Notes: generated from the sequence alone by a model not told the origin. A stretch of DNA of 64,000 nucleotides from Flavobacteriales bacterium (GCA_016721005.1 JADKJM010000008.1:62001-126000), one strand, 5' to 3'; counted from the first letter of the stretch, positions 16,686 to 27,000 are shown. A program made the numbers and translations.

Positions 16686-17971
16686 AGCGCGTGCTCATCA
16701 TCAGTTACTACTGGCCGCCGAACGGTGGGGCAGGGGTGTACCGCTGGTTGAAGATGAGCAAGTACCTGCCCGAGTATGGTTGGCAGCCGGTGATCTACAC
16801 GCCGGAGAACCCGGAGATGGTCGCCGATGATCCTGCGTTACTCAATGAGGTGTCGCCACAGGTTGAAGTGTTGAAGCGACCGATCACGGAGCCCTTCACC
16901 TTATACAAGCGTTTCACTGGACGCCGAAAAGACGAACGCGTGCAGACGGCCTTCCTGAGCGAGGAACGCAGCGGCGGTTGGAAGGAGGATCTCGCGCTGT
17001 GGGTGCGCAGCAACTTCTTCATCCCGGATGCGCGCGTGTGGTGGGTGGGGCCCTCCGTTCGCTTTCTGAAGGATCACTTGGGCAAACATCCCGTTGATGT
17101 AGTGGTGACCACCGGACCACCGCACAGCATGCACATGATCGGGCTGGGGTTGAAGCGCACACTTGGTGTGAAGTGGATCGCCGACTTCCGCGATCCGTGG
17201 ACCGATATCGATTTCTACCAGCAGTTGAAGCTCTCGGCGCGTGCCGATCGCCGACATCGAAAGCAGGAACGCACGGTGCTTACCGAAGCAGACCGCGTGG
17301 TGACCGTGAGCTGGACCTGGGCGAAGGACCTTGAAGCGCTGGGCGCGAAGGATGTGGAGGTGATCACCAACGGGTTCGATCGTACGGATGTTCCGGATCC
17401 AGCAATTCCGAAGGATGAAGCATGGAGCTTGGTGCAGGTCGGGTCGATGAGTGCGACACGCGATCTGCCCGAGATCTGGAACATGCTCGCCGAGTTGTGC
17501 CGCACCGATCCTGAATTCGCTGCGCGTTTCGTCCTGCGCTTTGTGGGGCCTGTGGATCATAGCGTGATGGAGAGCATCACCAAGGCTGGTCTCGGTGATC
17601 GCGTGGAACGCATCGGACGCGTGAGCCACGCCGAGGCGATGCAACACATGCAACGTGCGCGCGTGTTGTTGCTGCCGATCAACAACACGCCGAATGCTGC
17701 GGGTATTCTACCCGGCAAATTGTACGAGTACCTGTCCGTCGGGCGTCCCATACTTGCTGCTGGTCCTTCGGGTGATGTCGCTCGTGTCCTTGGTGCCCAC
17801 CACCTGTTGATCTCCGGTACCCCAACTCGGGAGGATCGTGATCGCGTGCGCGAGCTCTTCACACGCAACGGTCCGGTCGATGTTGCGGGGATCGACACTT
17901 ACGATCGTCAGCGACTTGCAGGAAGCATGGCCACCTTGCTGGATACGATCACCGGCGATCCCGCAACCTAG
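16682..17971 (+). CDS. GT4-type glycosyltransferase
   Basis: A 429-residue GT-B glycosyltransferase. It begins MKRVLIISYYWPPNGGAGVY, the family pattern of a first beta-strand followed by a glycine-rich acceptor loop. The C-terminal domain holds RVGRVSHAEAMQHM-like and LLLPINNTPNAAGILPGKL blocks, and the KLYEYLSVGRPIL segment corresponds to the donor-binding E-x7-E region of GT4 enzymes. The ATG overlaps the YfhO stop in ATGA, so translation is coupled. Donor and acceptor cannot be read. It is followed 21 bases on by a flippase, suggesting a small glycan assembly unit. Frames extending further upstream run inside the YfhO coding region. Confidence 0.85.
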   Translation: MKRVLIISYYWPPNGGAGVYRWLKMSKYLPEYGWQPVIYTPENPEMVADDPALLNEVSPQVEVLKRPITEPFTLYKRFTGRRKDERVQTAFLSEERSGGWKEDLALWVRSNFFIPDARVWWVGPSVRFLKDHLGKHPVDVVVTTGPPHSMHMIGLGLKRTLGVKWIADFRDPWTDIDFYQQLKLSARADRRHRKQERTVLTEADRVVTVSWTWAKDLEALGAKDVEVITNGFDRTDVPDPAIPKDEAWSLVQVGSMSATRDLPEIWNMLAELCRTDPEFAARFVLRFVGPVDHSVMESITKAGLGDRVERIGRVSHAEAMQHMQRARVLLLPINNTPNAAGILPGKLYEYLSVGRPILAAGPSGDVARVLGAHHLLISGTPTREDRDRVRELFTRNGPVDVAGIDTYDRQRLAGSMATLLDTITGDPAT

Positions 17972-17976
17972 CCGCC

Positions 17977-17984
17977 TACTTTCG
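17977..17984 (+). promoter_or_regulatory. Candidate -7 element TACTTTCG before the flippase
   Basis: TACTTTCG (TAnnTTyG) starts 5 bases after the glycosyltransferase stop and ends 8 bases before the flippase ATG. If active it is an internal promoter giving a nearly leaderless transcript. Confidence 0.4.
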
Positions 17985-17992
17985 CCGTTACC

Positions 17993-19480
17993 ATGGGCAT
18001 CATCGCCAGGCAGGCCACCCTCAACACCTTGCTCGCCTACTTGGGCATCGGCCTTGGCTTTGTGAATGTCGTGCTGCTCTATCCGCGCGTATTGGCTGCG
18101 GATGAGTTCGGACTCACGCGCCTGCTTGTTTCCATCGCCACCATCGCCGCACAGGTGGCGCAACTCGGCGCGGAGAACACCGTGATCCGCTACTTCCCCT
18201 ACTTCCGCGATCCGGAACGGAAGCATCGTGGCCTGCTCGGGATGCTGCTGCTCTTCGGTCTGGTGGTGGGGCTGGCATCCATGCTGGTGTTGGGTCTGTT
18301 GCACGGCACCTTCACGCGGATCTTCGCGGATCGCAACGCACTGTATGGTACACATGGCTTGCTTCTTCTGCCGTTGGTCTTCGCGGAGATCTACTTCATC
18401 CTGTTGCGCAGCTACAGCCGTTCGCTGCGGCGCACGGTGCAGCCCACGTTCATCCGTGAGTTCGTCCTGCGGATCCTGCAGACCGCATTGATCGCCTTGC
18501 AGGCCTGGCATCCAATGCCCTTCTCGCAGTTCATGACGCTGTACACGGGGATCTTCCTCGTGTGTACACTGTCATTGGTGTTCGATCTATGGCGCGCCGG
18601 GCACTTCGATATCGGTTGGCAGGAACGCTGGTTACCGAAGCGATTGCGGAGGAGCATGCTCACGTACAGCGGCTTCACGCTTTCCGCCGGACTCGCGGGG
18701 ATCATTTTGGGGAACATGGACCAGCTGATGATCGGTGCGCTCCTCGGACAACACGCGCTCACGTACGTCGCGCACTACGCGGTGGCCTTCTATTTCGGAT
18801 CGGTGATCGCCGCGCCGGGTCGTGCGTTGCTCCAAGCGGCCACTCCGTTGCTTGCCGATGCCTGGAAGCGCAACGACCGAACGATGATCGATGTACTCTA
18901 CCGGAAGTCCGCCGTGGTGCAAGTGCTCGTCAGTGGCTTCCTCTTCCTCGTGATGTGGACGAGCATCGATGATCTCTTCGAACTGCTTCCGGCGGAGTAT
19001 GCGGGTGCTTCACAGGTCGCGCTGATCATCGGCTTGGCGTACCTGCTCACGAGCGCGATCGGACTCAGCGTGGGGATCATCAGCATGTCCCGCAGTTACC
19101 GGTTGGATGCATGGAGCAGCATCAGCATGCTGGTCATCAATCTGATCGCGAACTTCTTCCTCATCCGGAGCATGGGGATCATCGGTGCAGCCTATGCCAC
19201 ACTGATCTCGCTCGTGGTCGTGAATGCATACCGGACCTGGTTCCTTTGGTACCGCTACAAGTTGTGGCCCTTCGATCGGCGAACGGTGCTCGTCGCTGCA
19301 CTCATCATCGTACCCGCACTTGTTCTGCCTTGGCTGCCACTTTCCGGCAACCCCTGGGTGGATCTGCCGCTTCGCGCGGTGATCGCCACGGTGATCTTCT
19401 GGCCCGCGGCCTATGTGCTGAAGCTGATGCCGGATCTATTGGATCTGGTAAAGACCATCCAGCGGAAGGCGCAACGCTAG
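17993..19480 (+). CDS. Oligosaccharide flippase / Wzx-like MOP-superfamily transporter
   Basis: A 495-residue membrane protein with about 12-14 predicted helices and an N-terminal pattern (IIARQATLNTLLAYLGIGLGF, in part) typical of PST/Wzx exporters of the MOP superfamily, which move undecaprenyl-linked oligosaccharides across the inner membrane. Mid-protein features are GNMDQLMIGALLG and YAVAFYFGSVIAAPGRALL. It follows YfhO and a glycosyltransferase on the same strand. A second flippase is encoded at 38.1-39.5 kb, so the window may serve two glycan routes. Its stop overlaps the end of the broken methyltransferase on the minus strand by four bases. Confidence 0.85.
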   Translation: MGIIARQATLNTLLAYLGIGLGFVNVVLLYPRVLAADEFGLTRLLVSIATIAAQVAQLGAENTVIRYFPYFRDPERKHRGLLGMLLLFGLVVGLASMLVLGLLHGTFTRIFADRNALYGTHGLLLLPLVFAEIYFILLRSYSRSLRRTVQPTFIREFVLRILQTALIALQAWHPMPFSQFMTLYTGIFLVCTLSLVFDLWRAGHFDIGWQERWLPKRLRRSMLTYSGFTLSAGLAGIILGNMDQLMIGALLGQHALTYVAHYAVAFYFGSVIAAPGRALLQAATPLLADAWKRNDRTMIDVLYRKSAVVQVLVSGFLFLVMWTSIDDLFELLPAEYAGASQVALIIGLAYLLTSAIGLSVGIISMSRSYRLDAWSSISMLVINLIANFFLIRSMGIIGAAYATLISLVVVNAYRTWFLWYRYKLWPFDRRTVLVAALIIVPALVLPWLPLSGNPWVDLPLRAVIATVIFWPAAYVLKLMPDLLDLVKTIQRKAQR

Positions 19481-19713
19481 GGTTGGTTCGTGATCGCGCG
19501 GATCGCGAAGCTCAAGTGGCGGTCGGTCTCGTGGGTGAGGAGGATGAGTTCCCAATCGAACTTCACACAGAATTCGTGTACGGCTTCCACCACCCCGTAG
19601 CGTACACCGCCATCCCAATTCCCGGTCACGTAGTCGTGGCCTGCGATGATCCCGCCCGGTTTCACCTTGGAGGTAGGAAGCATGGCATTGCTTTCTACGT
19701 TGCCGACGAGGGG
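19477..19713 (-). pseudogene. C-terminal remnant of a class I SAM-dependent methyltransferase
   Basis: About 78 residues remain between a TAG at 19714-19716 and the stop at 19477. The segment KVKPGGIIAGHDYVTGNWDG followed by VVEAVHEFC and LLTHETDRHLSFAIRA matches the last third of Methyltransf_24-type enzymes, in which the K-x-G-G-I-I-x-G-H-D-Y block follows motif III. The SAM-binding glycine motif and the first two thirds are absent, and the residues before KVKPGG (VGNVESNAM) do not look like the family. It is therefore a truncated, probably inactive gene. An internal ATG at 19683 could still give 68 residues. It lies directly downstream of a complete methyltransferase gene. Confidence 0.65.
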
Positions 19714-19729
19714 CTATTCGAAAGGGGGA

Positions 19730-20527
19730 CTACTTCCCCAGAACAGCGACGACCCTTCTGGTAAGCAGCGAATCGAGCCAGGGCCACCATGCAAATAGCC
19801 TGATGCCCTTGATACGCTCATGCCGGAACACCATGATGGTGAAAGCCAGTTTGTGAAAGAGGGATCGTGCTTCGGGGATGGTGATCCGGTTCAATTCCAG
19901 GTAGTGCTCAATGACCGAACTGCTTCCGATCTCCGGTCCTTTGGCCTTCAAGTGTTCCAGTACGTTGATGAGCGTCCGGTCCGAGAAGATCAACTGGCAC
20001 CAAGGGATATATAGGTGGTCATACAAATGCCCGGCATCGAAACTTGTCCATGGGGGGAATTCCATGCAGATGCTTCCTCCGGGTCTCAATACCCGTTTCA
20101 GTTCTTGCAGGACCCGTTCGAGGAGAGGGCGAGCGACATGTTCGAAGACGTCGTTGAGGAAAATGACGTCGAAAGAATCCGTAGGAAAATCAAGTCTGGA
20201 GAGATCGGCGACCATGAATTCCACCTTGGTATCCGGATGATCGCGGAGGAACTGTTGAGCATGCCCGATCCGAACAGGATCAAGATCAACCCCGATGATG
20301 CTGTGGCACCCCTTGGTGGCGTAGTACATGGTCTTTCCTCCTGGCCCACAACCCGCATCCAGAACCACTTTGCCTTTCAGATCTATGGACGAAGAGAACA
20401 AGCTGTAGTTCTTTTCCGCCCAATGGAACTGCGCTTCGGAATAGGCACTTGGTGATCCGCGACCTTCGATTCTACGCTTCGGGAATGCACGGTTCAACAA
20501 AAGGCAGAGGCGTTCGCTTAAGCGCAT
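19730..20527 (-). CDS. Class I SAM-dependent methyltransferase
   Basis: A 265-residue methyltransferase of the Methyltransf_11 type. Motif I is VVLDAGCGPGGKTMYYA, the acidic post-I residue is in IIGVDLDP, motif II is SFDVIFLNDVFEHV and motif III is LKRVLRPGGSICMEFP. All elements for SAM binding are present. The C-terminal part carries aromatic and basic residues near the surface of a membrane-associated enzyme (FAWWPWLDSLLTRRVV). Placed among glycosyltransferases and a flippase, it probably methylates a sugar or lipid-linked intermediate, but the acceptor is not identifiable. The start at 20527 is the first Met and gives a short basic lead. Confidence 0.8.
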   Translation of the reverse strand: MRLSERLCLLLNRAFPKRRIEGRGSPSAYSEAQFHWAEKNYSLFSSSIDLKGKVVLDAGCGPGGKTMYYATKGCHSIIGVDLDPVRIGHAQQFLRDHPDTKVEFMVADLSRLDFPTDSFDVIFLNDVFEHVARPLLERVLQELKRVLRPGGSICMEFPPWTSFDAGHLYDHLYIPWCQLIFSDRTLINVLEHLKAKGPEIGSSSVIEHYLELNRITIPEARSLFHKLAFTIMVFRHERIKGIRLFAWWPWLDSLLTRRVVAVLGK

Positions 20528-20629
20528 GCCGTGCTAGATGATGATTGTTGCGAACATGAGGGCCAAATCTAGCCTGCCCATCGTTGCATGCCGATCGCGT
20601 CAGGTCGGCATGGTCGCAATAGCAACGTG

Positions 20630-21547
20630 CTATTCAAGAAGACCAACCAGCACGGCATATCCGAGAACCACGCCATTCCTATCCTTAAGGATCACAAGGA
20701 AGCGTCCCAGCGCCGGAGGTTGAACGGTCAACCATTGTGGGCTGCGATCATCAACGGGAATTTCCTGGATCGACCGCCCGGTCGGATCGACGATACTGAT
20801 CCAACCAGCACGGAAATCTTCGGGCAGTTCCAACCGGCTCCGATCATATAGGGCAACAGGATTTGGTGCCAAATGAAGTTCCGTGATCCTCGAATAAGTG
20901 GGCACCGAGACATGCCCATGCGGCTTGATATTCAATCGGGGCCGTTTGGCCGGGTTGGCGTATGCGTTCCCGCAAAAGAACAAGCCCCTGGTAGGGTCCT
21001 CGATCTGTACGCGCAAGAGAATGCCCTGTGCTTGCGACGGATCATTGATCATGGCTTGGACCATAGCAGTTATTTCGATGTTCATGTAGTCCTGGATCAA
21101 CTGTGTGCTCTGCACAAGGCTCACAGCATTGACCGGGGATACAGAAGGCTGCGTGTTCCAAGTCACTGTATTGTCCTCCCAGAACTCCGTGATCTGTTCG
21201 AGGTAACAGGCGTTGGCGCCGATGTTCCCCACAGAAGCGGCGTCGCCCAGACCAACAGCACCTCTGCCGAATAGATCCAAAGTCGCTTCATCGATCAACG
21301 AGCCGGGGGGAAAGTCGCTCAGGTCGAAGTGGATCAGGGAGCGTGAGTTGTTCTCTCCGCCCAGATTTCCCGGTTGGGAGAGCGCTCCGTACCAGTCGGC
21401 ACTATTGTAATTGGTATTCTCCGAATTCAGGCTATAGTGATATCCGATCACCGCATCCTTATCGGAGTAGATCTGGACGACAGCCTGTCCACTTGAAGTT
21501 GTTCCGGATACCAGGATCAAGGAACACAGAGCCGTTCGAGAACCCAT
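20630..21547 (-). CDS. Secreted DNRLRE-domain protein with degenerate C-terminal sorting domain
   Basis: A 305-residue exported protein. The start at 21547 gives a signal peptide ending TTSSGQA. The central region (SRSLIHFDLSDFPPGSLIDE, ATLDLFGRG, ITEFWEDNTVTWNTQP) is a clear DNRLRE domain, a beta-sandwich found in surface and carbohydrate-related proteins, with conserved W-x-T-Q-P after the E-x-x-V-T-W core. After residue ~225 comes LHLAPNPVALYDRSRLELPE, which resembles a T9SS type A CTD start, but the usual closing G-x-Y-x-x-x-x strand is replaced by LGRFLVILKDRNG and a tail ending LVGLLE. Sorting-domain function is therefore uncertain. Confidence 0.75.
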   Translation of the reverse strand: MGSRTALCSLILVSGTTSSGQAVVQIYSDKDAVIGYHYSLNSENTNYNSADWYGALSQPGNLGGENNSRSLIHFDLSDFPPGSLIDEATLDLFGRGAVGLGDAASVGNIGANACYLEQITEFWEDNTVTWNTQPSVSPVNAVSLVQSTQLIQDYMNIEITAMVQAMINDPSQAQGILLRVQIEDPTRGLFFCGNAYANPAKRPRLNIKPHGHVSVPTYSRITELHLAPNPVALYDRSRLELPEDFRAGWISIVDPTGRSIQEIPVDDRSPQWLTVQPPALGRFLVILKDRNGVVLGYAVLVGLLE

Positions 21548-21568
21548 CGCGAGGGAGTTGAATGTTTC

Positions 21569-21576
21569 CGAAGATA
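21569..21576 (-). promoter_or_regulatory. Candidate -7 element TATCTTCG (minus strand)
   Basis: Read on the minus strand the sequence is TATCTTCG, 21 bases before the DNRLRE gene start. It diverges from another candidate at 21613-21620. Confidence 0.4.
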
Positions 21577-21612
21577 GGGCGCCCATTAGGAATTTGAAGC
21601 AAGCGCCCACCC

Positions 21613-21620
21613 TAGTTTCG
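21613..21620 (+). promoter_or_regulatory. Candidate -7 element TAGTTTCG
   Basis: TAGTTTCG (TAnnTTyG) ends 7 bases before the GTG start of the glycosyltransferase gene, a leaderless arrangement. It is back to back with the minus-strand element 36 bases away. Confidence 0.45.
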
Positions 21621-21627
21621 CTGCGCC

Positions 21628-22713
21628 GTGAACGAGATCCGCAAACCCAAGTTGGTCTACTGCACGACGATCATGGCATCGTTCGCGCGGAAGGACGTGG
21701 AATTGCTCTCCAAGGAATTCGAGGTGGTGATCCACGTCTTTGCACCCAGGACCAAGTTGCTCACGCCTTGGTCGTTGATCCGCCAGTTCTTCTTTCTGTT
21801 GCTTCATCTGCCATCCGCAGCGGTGAGCGTGACCCAATTCGGCGGTTTCCATTCCTTCTTGCCTGCTTTGTTCGGGCGCGTGTTCAAGGTTCCAGCGATC
21901 ATTTCACTCGGTGGTTATGACTGTGCTTCGTTCCCTTCCTTCCGCTATGGGGCGCATCACCGGTTCCCGATGGGTTGGATGACGCGCGCCTCGTTGCGCA
22001 TGGCCAACCACCTGGTGCCATGCAGTGCGAACCTGATCCATTCGGAACAGCACTACTCCGCTGCGCAAGGAGATCCGGTTCATCAAGGGTACAAGGCATT
22101 CGATCCCGCGAACAACACGCAGTACACAGTGGTCGCATATGGCTACGACCCGGAGCGGTTCAAACCATCGGGCGCTCGACGATCCGGATCATTCCTCACC
22201 GTGGCACAGATGAACACACCGAACTTCCAGCGCAAGGGGATCGACTTGTTCTTCGCCATGGCCGACCGGTTCCCGCAATGCCATTTCACATTGGTCGGCA
22301 ATACCCCGGCCATGCGCTATGAGCGCGTTCCCGAGAATGCGGAATTGATCGGCTTCATCCCTTACGAGGAGCTGCCTGCGTTGTATGCACGGCACGAGTT
22401 CTACCTGCAACTGAGCATCTGGGAAGGTTTCCCCAGCGCGCCCTGTGAAGCGATGCTGTGCGGCTGTGTGCCGATCGTGAGCAAGGTGGCCGCGTTGCCG
22501 GAGATCGTAGGAGACACGGGATTCATTGTGGAGCACCGCAACGTGGATGAACTCCAGCGGACGATCGAAGCAGCGTTGGGAAGCGAGAGTTTGAGGAAAG
22601 GAGAAGCGGCACGGAAGCGCATCAAGGATCGATATCCACTTTCCACACGCTCACGTTTTTCGGATCTCGTTTTCAAGGCCGCTCGTTCGAGTGAGGGATC
22701 CGCCCAGTCGTAG
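21628..22713 (+). CDS. GT4-family glycosyltransferase
   Basis: A 361-residue GT-B glycosyltransferase starting from GTG at 21628. The C-terminal donor domain is typical of GT4: FLTVAQMNTPNFQRKGIDLF, ECHFTLVG-type strand FTLVGNTPAM, and EGFPSAPCEAMLCGCVPIVS, which carries the E-x7-E motif used to hold the nucleotide sugar. The N-terminal acceptor domain contains SLGGYDCASFPSFRYG. No close named homologue can be assigned from sequence alone. It is the fourth glycan-related gene of this region and stands apart from the 16-19 kb unit, with its own candidate promoter. GTG start supported by the position of the -7 box. Confidence 0.85.
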   Translation: MNEIRKPKLVYCTTIMASFARKDVELLSKEFEVVIHVFAPRTKLLTPWSLIRQFFFLLLHLPSAAVSVTQFGGFHSFLPALFGRVFKVPAIISLGGYDCASFPSFRYGAHHRFPMGWMTRASLRMANHLVPCSANLIHSEQHYSAAQGDPVHQGYKAFDPANNTQYTVVAYGYDPERFKPSGARRSGSFLTVAQMNTPNFQRKGIDLFFAMADRFPQCHFTLVGNTPAMRYERVPENAELIGFIPYEELPALYARHEFYLQLSIWEGFPSAPCEAMLCGCVPIVSKVAALPEIVGDTGFIVEHRNVDELQRTIEAALGSESLRKGEAARKRIKDRYPLSTRSRFSDLVFKAARSSEGSAQS

Positions 22714-22728
22714 TCTGGTTCCCAGCGG

Positions 22729-22736
22729 TACATTCG
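22729..22736 (+). promoter_or_regulatory. Candidate -7 element TACATTCG
   Basis: TACATTCG (TAnnTTyG) ends 20 bases before the Kelch-repeat gene start. No -33 TTG at the expected distance. Confidence 0.35.
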
Positions 22737-22756
22737 GGTACAGAAGTACGCGTACC

Positions 22757-23998
22757 ATGAAACCTGCCAACCTGTTGATCACGTTCTGCATAGCGCTCGG
22801 ATGTTCCGCAAGTGCTTCCGCGCAGGTTTCGTTCGAATGGGTGCAACGTGCGTCGCTTCCTGCGAGTGGCAGGTACGGTCCGTTCTCGTTCGTGATCGGC
22901 GGATACGGTTACGTGGCAGGCGGAGGGAACGCGAGCGGAACCATGACCGAATGCTGGCGATATGACCCGGTAGCTGATGCTTGGAATCAGGTCGCGAGTT
23001 TGCCAACGCCGAGAAGGCACGGTGCATCGTTCAGTGTGGGTGGAAAGGGCTATGTGGCTTGTGGTCAAGCAACAACCAGCAGTTGGACCACGACGCTCTA
23101 CGCGTATGACCCGATCTCCGATTCGTGGGCAACGAAAGCGTCGCTGCCTGGCACGCCACGCTACGGCGCGCACGGCTTCGCGATCAATGGGTATGGCTAT
23201 GTCGGCGGTGGGAACAGCGGATCCGGCACCGGTCCATTCCTCGATGACATGTGGCGGTATGATCCGGTGATCGATCAGTGGGCTAGCGCAGTTGGGATCC
23301 CAGGACTTGCACGATACGGCTCCACAGCCTTCGCTCTTAACGGGAAGGGATATGTACATGGTGGAAGGGATGCCAGCTTGGATTTCACCAACGAGTTATG
23401 GGAGTTCGATCCGATCGGCGGATCGTGGACGGCCAAACCTCCCATGCCGGGCTTGGGTCGCTCGTGGACCATGGTGATGGCCTTTCAATACGATGCGGTC
23501 ATTGCCGGAGGGAAGGATGTCGGACTCAATGTTTTCTATGATGCTTACCGGTATCATCCTGCGTCGAACACATGGAATCCGATCCCGGATTACCCGGGAG
23601 CTAGTGGTTGGAGTGGTGCATCGTTCGCTATCGGCGATCGGACATTTGGTGGGTTCGGATCACACTTGATCCCGAGTGCCACATACCACAACGACTTCTG
23701 GGAATTGGTCAAGGTGGATCCCAATGGGGTCCGGGAACCGGATGAGCGGGACGGACGACTCCGCATTTCACCCAATCCATCGAATGGGGATCATGTTCGG
23801 ATCACAACAACGTGCTTCGTACCTCCTTCCGGAGTACAGTTGCAACTGATGGATGCGCTTGGCCAGCAGGTCCTATCCGTACCGTTCATCGAAAGCGAAC
23901 CTGTTGACCTGAGCGGGGTCGCCTCCGGCGTCTATATCCTGAGGTTGCTCGCGGACCGTACCACCTTCATGAGCGGACGGATCACGGTTAGTCGGTGA
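22757..23998 (+). CDS. Secreted Kelch-repeat protein with T9SS type A sorting domain
   Basis: A 413-residue exported protein. I start at 22757 because this Met opens a signal peptide ending SASASAQ. Six Kelch-like repeats follow, with the pattern G-K-x-Y-V or G-Y-G-Y-V-x-G-G and D-P-x-x-D-x-W (for example FVIGGYGYVAGGGNASG and YDPVADAWNQVASLPTPRR), so a beta-propeller is expected. The last ~75 residues are a type A sorting domain: ISPNPSNGDHVRITT, LMDALGQQVL, VASGVYILRLLA and a basic end. It should be secreted through the type IX system and carried to the cell surface. The binding partner is unknown. Downstream it converges with the M1 peptidase gene, 25 bases away. Confidence 0.88.
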   Translation: MKPANLLITFCIALGCSASASAQVSFEWVQRASLPASGRYGPFSFVIGGYGYVAGGGNASGTMTECWRYDPVADAWNQVASLPTPRRHGASFSVGGKGYVACGQATTSSWTTTLYAYDPISDSWATKASLPGTPRYGAHGFAINGYGYVGGGNSGSGTGPFLDDMWRYDPVIDQWASAVGIPGLARYGSTAFALNGKGYVHGGRDASLDFTNELWEFDPIGGSWTAKPPMPGLGRSWTMVMAFQYDAVIAGGKDVGLNVFYDAYRYHPASNTWNPIPDYPGASGWSGASFAIGDRTFGGFGSHLIPSATYHNDFWELVKVDPNGVREPDERDGRLRISPNPSNGDHVRITTTCFVPPSGVQLQLMDALGQQVLSVPFIESEPVDLSGVASGVYILRLLADRTTFMSGRITVSR

Positions 23999-24023
23999 TC
24001 ATCCCAAACAACCGTGGATGCTG

Positions 24024-27000
24024 TTAGAAACTCCTCCCTATCGCCACCACGTACCGGAAAGCGAAATAATCCGTCTCGCCCGCCGGAAGTGCGGAGAGCA
24101 ACAGCGGCATATCGAATCGGATCGTGAGCGGCTTGAGGTCCGTGAGTGGTCCCCAGCGTTTGATCGTGAGTGCGAAACCCGCACCGGCATCCGCGCGTGG
24201 ATCAGCGATGGTCAACGTGGTGCTCCCTGATCGGCGCGTGCGATAGCCCATCACACCCACATCGCCGAAGAGGTAGGCGTCGAGGTGAAGGACGCGCGCG
24301 AGTTTGCCGGGACGGAAAGGCACAAGTCCGTCGAGGTCGATCTCGCCGCTCATCGATGCACCCGTGTTGCCGAGGTAGGTGTAGATGAGGTCATCATCGC
24401 TCGTGAGTTCAGGCGCGAGGTAACCGGCGTAGCCGCGCAAGCCGAGACCACCGCCCTGTTGGAAATGGTTCACATCCGCACCAAAGCCTGACCAATCATA
24501 GGGCACCATGCCCACACTGCGTGTGTACTTGTTCTCCATCAGGTCCTCGGGGGATGCGCCGGCGAGGTACAATGCACTTTCACGCGGCGTTGATCCGCTG
24601 CCGTACTGTGCGAATACACGCGTCCGGAATTCGAGTCCGGCGGCATTGGTGGTGTTTACCGCCTTGAGCCGGAGCCACCCATAGCCCGCTGCGGATCCAG
24701 GCGCGCTGGAACGGGTCTCGAAGAGCAGATCGCCGCGGCCCATCGCGTAGTCGTACCGGTGGCGGACGCTGGTGTTGATGGAGGCGTTCAATGCATTCAA
24801 CTCCCACTCCTGTGGGTTGATGAGGTAGGTGAGGTCCGTACTGTCCTTGCGCCAGAAGTACAGCGCTTCCACTTGTGCATCCGTTCGGCCGTTGGGCAAG
24901 GAGTACTGGAATCCTGCGCTGAACCGATTCAAGCCATCGAGCATTCGCGCTTGCGCAAAGACGCTGGATCCCTTCAGCAGTTTCTCCGTTCCGTTCGCGT
25001 AAGTGAAGTTGAACGAGATCGGATCGAAGCCGGTGTTCGCATTGCCGGGAATGGAATCCGCCGGGGTGTTCTTTGTGTTCGGTGGGAGGTATTGTCCAAG
25101 GCCGGTGTTCAACCACGCGCTTAACGAGAAGCGGTGCTTGTACTTCATGTAGCTACCGTTCACGTGGAAGCCGGCCTTCACACCGTCATAGCCGTTCCAC
25201 CAGAGGTCCGGCCGCACGAAGGCCTCGTAGGTCCGTCGGTCCGGGTAGTTGCGGATGTGGTGATCGAAGGTTACTTCCACGGGGAGTGCCATATGATCAT
25301 TCAACTTGTTCGCATCCGCCAATCGGTTCGTGGGATCGATGTCCACTTGGGCGATGCCTGTTGGGATATCCACCTTCGCGATGTACGTCCGCTGCAATTC
25401 ACCCAAGCCGATCCATCGCGGGAGCACCGTCGCATTGGTCTTCTTCTCGAACCACGTATTGGGAATGTGGAAGTCATGGATGTTCCCATCGTTGCCGGTC
25501 ACCCGAAGATCGATCGGCATCTGCAACGAACCTTTTCGCTTGATCTCGATCGTCTGTCCGGCATCATCACGTTTCCCGGTGACCTTGCCCACGGCATAGT
25601 CGATCCGCTTGTCCGTTTCGATCCACTGATCGAAGAACCAGTTCAGGTCCACCTTGGTGAAATCGATCATGCTCTGCCGGAAGTCCTCCGGGTACGGGTG
25701 ACAGATCTTCCATTGGTCGAAGTAGTGCTGCATCGCAGCGAGGAAGAGTTCATCCCCCAAGGTGTATTGCAGGTTGAAGAGCATGACGGCCGTCTTGCTG
25801 TACACATGGCCGTATCCACCGAAACCCTTCGCGGACCAGTAGTCGAACTCGTCACTGTGCGTGTTGATCGGGGGCAGGCGATCGCGCACTGCATCGCGCT
25901 GGTAACCATAGTACACCTCGCTCTCGCGAGCCAGCTCGGGTTTGGTGTAGCGCCGCTCGTAGCTGGTCGTTGGTTCCTCCACCACCATGGTATCACCGTC
26001 GATCTGTTCCAAGCCCCATGCGGTGAGGAATTGCGTGAAGCCCTCGTCCATGAATGCACGATAGGTCTCATTGCTGCCCACCATGCCGAAGAACCAGTTG
26101 TGCCCGATCTCATGCACGAACAATCCGCGGTAGTTCGGCTCGTTGCCGCTATCCAAGGTGAGCATGGGGTACTCCATGCCATCGCGCGCATCGGCCACGA
26201 TCATCTTCGGGTAGGCGTACATGCCGAAGGATGTGCTATGCGCTTTGATGACCTTCGCGCAATACTCCGCCGCATTCTGCCACTTGCTCGCATGCGGTTC
26301 CTGCACCAATGCGATGCACTTCACGCCGTTCCATTCGGCCTCGCCGATGCGGTAGGTGGGGTCCGCCGTGAAGGCGAAGTCATGCGTGTTCTCGCTGTGG
26401 AACTTCCACACTTTCCGTTTACCGGGTTCCGGAGGCGTGATCACCGAAGGCGCTTCGTTCCAAGGTTTGTCCTTGAAGTTGGTGATGTCCAAGCGCGCCC
26501 GCAGATCGGCAGGCATTACTTCCTCCGCGTTCTGCAATACACCGGTCGCATCAAGCACATACTGGTGCGGGAAATCCAATTCCACATCGAAGGTCCCGAA
26601 ATCGCCATAGAACTCGCTGCCCAAGTGTTGCTGCGTGTCCCAGCCGAACTTCCGATCGTACACCGCGATGCGCGGATACCAATGCACACCGTCGTAGTGC
26701 TTCGATCCCCACGAGTTGAAGAGCTTCATCCGGCGCGGCAATCCATTCGCCCAATGCGTGCTGAAGGAGATCCGGAAGACCGTGCGTTCTCCGGGAGGCA
26801 ACGGTTCATTCAACCAGACCTTCAGGACGGTGTTGTCCTGCTCTGTGCGAAGCGTATCGCTTTCCGAGGTCAGGCTTTTTATCCGCGTACCGGCGTAGGC
26901 CATGTTCTTGTACCGCCGCATATCCTCGCCCTCCGCGGCCATCTTCTCGGCCAAGTGTGATCCGTTCACATAAGCTTCCTGGTAGAGGTGAAAGAACACA

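Noticed and set aside
25134..26960. 608-codon plus-strand frame opposite the M1 peptidase
   Set aside because: Antisense shadow of the HEIGH-containing gene; no recognisable domain and no promoter or start support.
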